From contig CAZODO010000014.1 in NCBI GenBank assembly GCA_964578605.1, forward strand, positions 1 through 64,000: 64,000 nt of DNA, read 5' to 3'. Below are positions 63,501-64,000 of this stretch, one piece after another (within the stretch, counting starts at the first letter, position 1; every line of letters begins with the position of its first letter). This stretch comes from JAXMHN01 sp964578605. GTDB taxonomy: Bacteria; Verrucomicrobiota; Verrucomicrobiia; Limisphaerales; SIBE01. The position numbers and the translations under genes were made by a program. The notes below the pieces were generated by a model. That model made no database searches. It was not told where the DNA came from and saw only the letters and a program-made list of their open reading frames with translations.

Positions 63501-64000
63501 GGTTTCACCCCCTTCGGCCAGTGTTGCCTGGCGCGTTTCAGCACCTGGTCATGCGGGGTCGGTTCCCATTCGTAATCGTCCGGCTCGACATAATCCTTCC
63601 GCATCGGATGATCCTCGAACCCTTCCCACATCAAAAGGCGGCGCAGGTCGGGGTGTCCGTCGAAAACGATGCCGAACAGGTCGAAGATCTCGCGTTCCTG
63701 CAAGTCGGCGCTCCGCCAGACGGGGGTCAATGAGGGCAGATGCATGTCGCTGTCCCGGTCGGCGGTGCGCATGCGGATGACCAGGGGGCCATGTTTTTTC
63801 GCCATGGAATAAAGGTGGTAAACAGCTTCCAGGCAGGCAGGTCTCCGGCGCTCAACCGTTTGTTCCACCTCTTTCTCCACGCCGTCGACCCGCACCCGGA
63901 GGCGGACCTTTTCCTGGTAAACCAACTCCGGCCAATCGAGCCCCGTCACGTTGGACGCGTAATCGAAGCACAAATCCGGAGCGTCATGAAGGAACCGGGC
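63497..64000 (-). CDS. nuoC: NADH-quinone oxidoreductase subunit C, 5' end outside window
   Basis: The frame is open to the right edge (last residues visible: ARFLHDAPDLCFDYASNVTG), so the N-terminus is missing. The 30-kDa subunit motif EREIFDLFGIVFDGHPDLRR and LLMWEGFEDHPMRKDY is intact. It is a peripheral-arm subunit of complex I. The gene is directly upstream of nuoD, as in most nuo operons. Confidence 0.95.
   Translation of the reverse strand, partial: ARFLHDAPDLCFDYASNVTGLDWPELVYQEKVRLRVRVDGVEKEVEQTVERRRPACLEAVYHLYSMAKKHGPLVIRMRTADRDSDMHLPSLTPVWRSADLQEREIFDLFGIVFDGHPDLRRLLMWEGFEDHPMRKDYVEPDDYEWEPTPHDQVLKRARQHWPKGVKP

Noticed and set aside
1..64000. tRNA, rRNA, insertion sequences or prophage genes
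   Set aside because: None could be recognised by cloverleaf-like folds, conserved rRNA segments, transposase motifs or phage gene runs.

Overview
The window looks like chromosome of a GC-rich, free-living Verrucomicrobia-type bacterium, probably near the Pedosphaera/Limisphaerales group. This is inference from gene content. It has many exported glycoside hydrolases and esterases, an SGNH hydrolase whose C-terminal extension ends FYRLWKP, FG-GAP/UnbV-type secreted proteins, an adenosylcobalamin-dependent ribonucleotide reductase, and many 4-bp ATGA/GTGA start-stop overlaps. No rRNA, tRNA, transposase or phage gene was seen.

Bases 1-15773 are one type III-B (Cmr) CRISPR-Cas locus, read right to left. 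A complete cmr2(cas10)-cmr3-cmr4-cmr5-cmr6-cmr1 complex is followed by two signal-activated effectors: a CARF-PD-(D/E)XK nuclease (Can2/Card1-like) and a CARF-adenosine deaminase fusion (Cad1-like). A third CARF protein of the NE0113 family comes next, with its own candidate near-leaderless promoter, then cas1, cas2, a leader and an array of 18 full repeats plus one cut by the window edge. Cas10 keeps its GGDD cyclase motif, so the expected logic is target RNA binding, then cyclic oligoadenylate synthesis, then activation of three CARF proteins, one of which should act on adenine nucleotides rather than nucleic acid. No cas6 is present. Three spacers carry inverted pieces of the repeat, and three consecutive spacers appear to tile one short target.

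Bases 16289-21567 hold nrdJ with a NrdR-box-like palindrome upstream, der, and a degraded vapBC pair whose toxin stub runs into der. Bases 21938-33446 hold an exported GH36 enzyme, an SGNH hydrolase, a single-domain response regulator, a lipoprotein/DCC-oxidoreductase pair, a variant protein kinase, glutathione peroxidase, a Dabb protein, a ribosome hibernation factor, and an amidohydrolase-bioF-bioA operon.

Bases 33480-49599 are rich in carbohydrate enzymes (GH116-like, CE15-like, GH50-like, GH32) with a sugar-isomerase-like Tat protein, an Smr protein, a DUF4112 protein, a cation/proton antiporter, a TlpA-like thioredoxin and an intact PIN-type toxin-antitoxin pair. The GH116 and GH32 proteins share a non-catalytic module. 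Bases 49783-64000 contain small DUF2442/DUF4160 genes, a C_GCAxxG protein, a YdjC deacetylase, a NhaR-like regulator coupled to a small CxxC protein, ExoD-TerC, an FG-GAP/UnbV giant coupled to an FGE-like lipoprotein, panC-nadB, and the start of a nuo operon (nuoC cut by the window edge, and nuoD).

Four intergenic regions (near 21.7, 37.7, 45.1 and 52.1 kb) contain arrays of short tandem repeats with the same 11-bp period but unrelated unit sequences. This is a recurrent, unexplained element of this genome.
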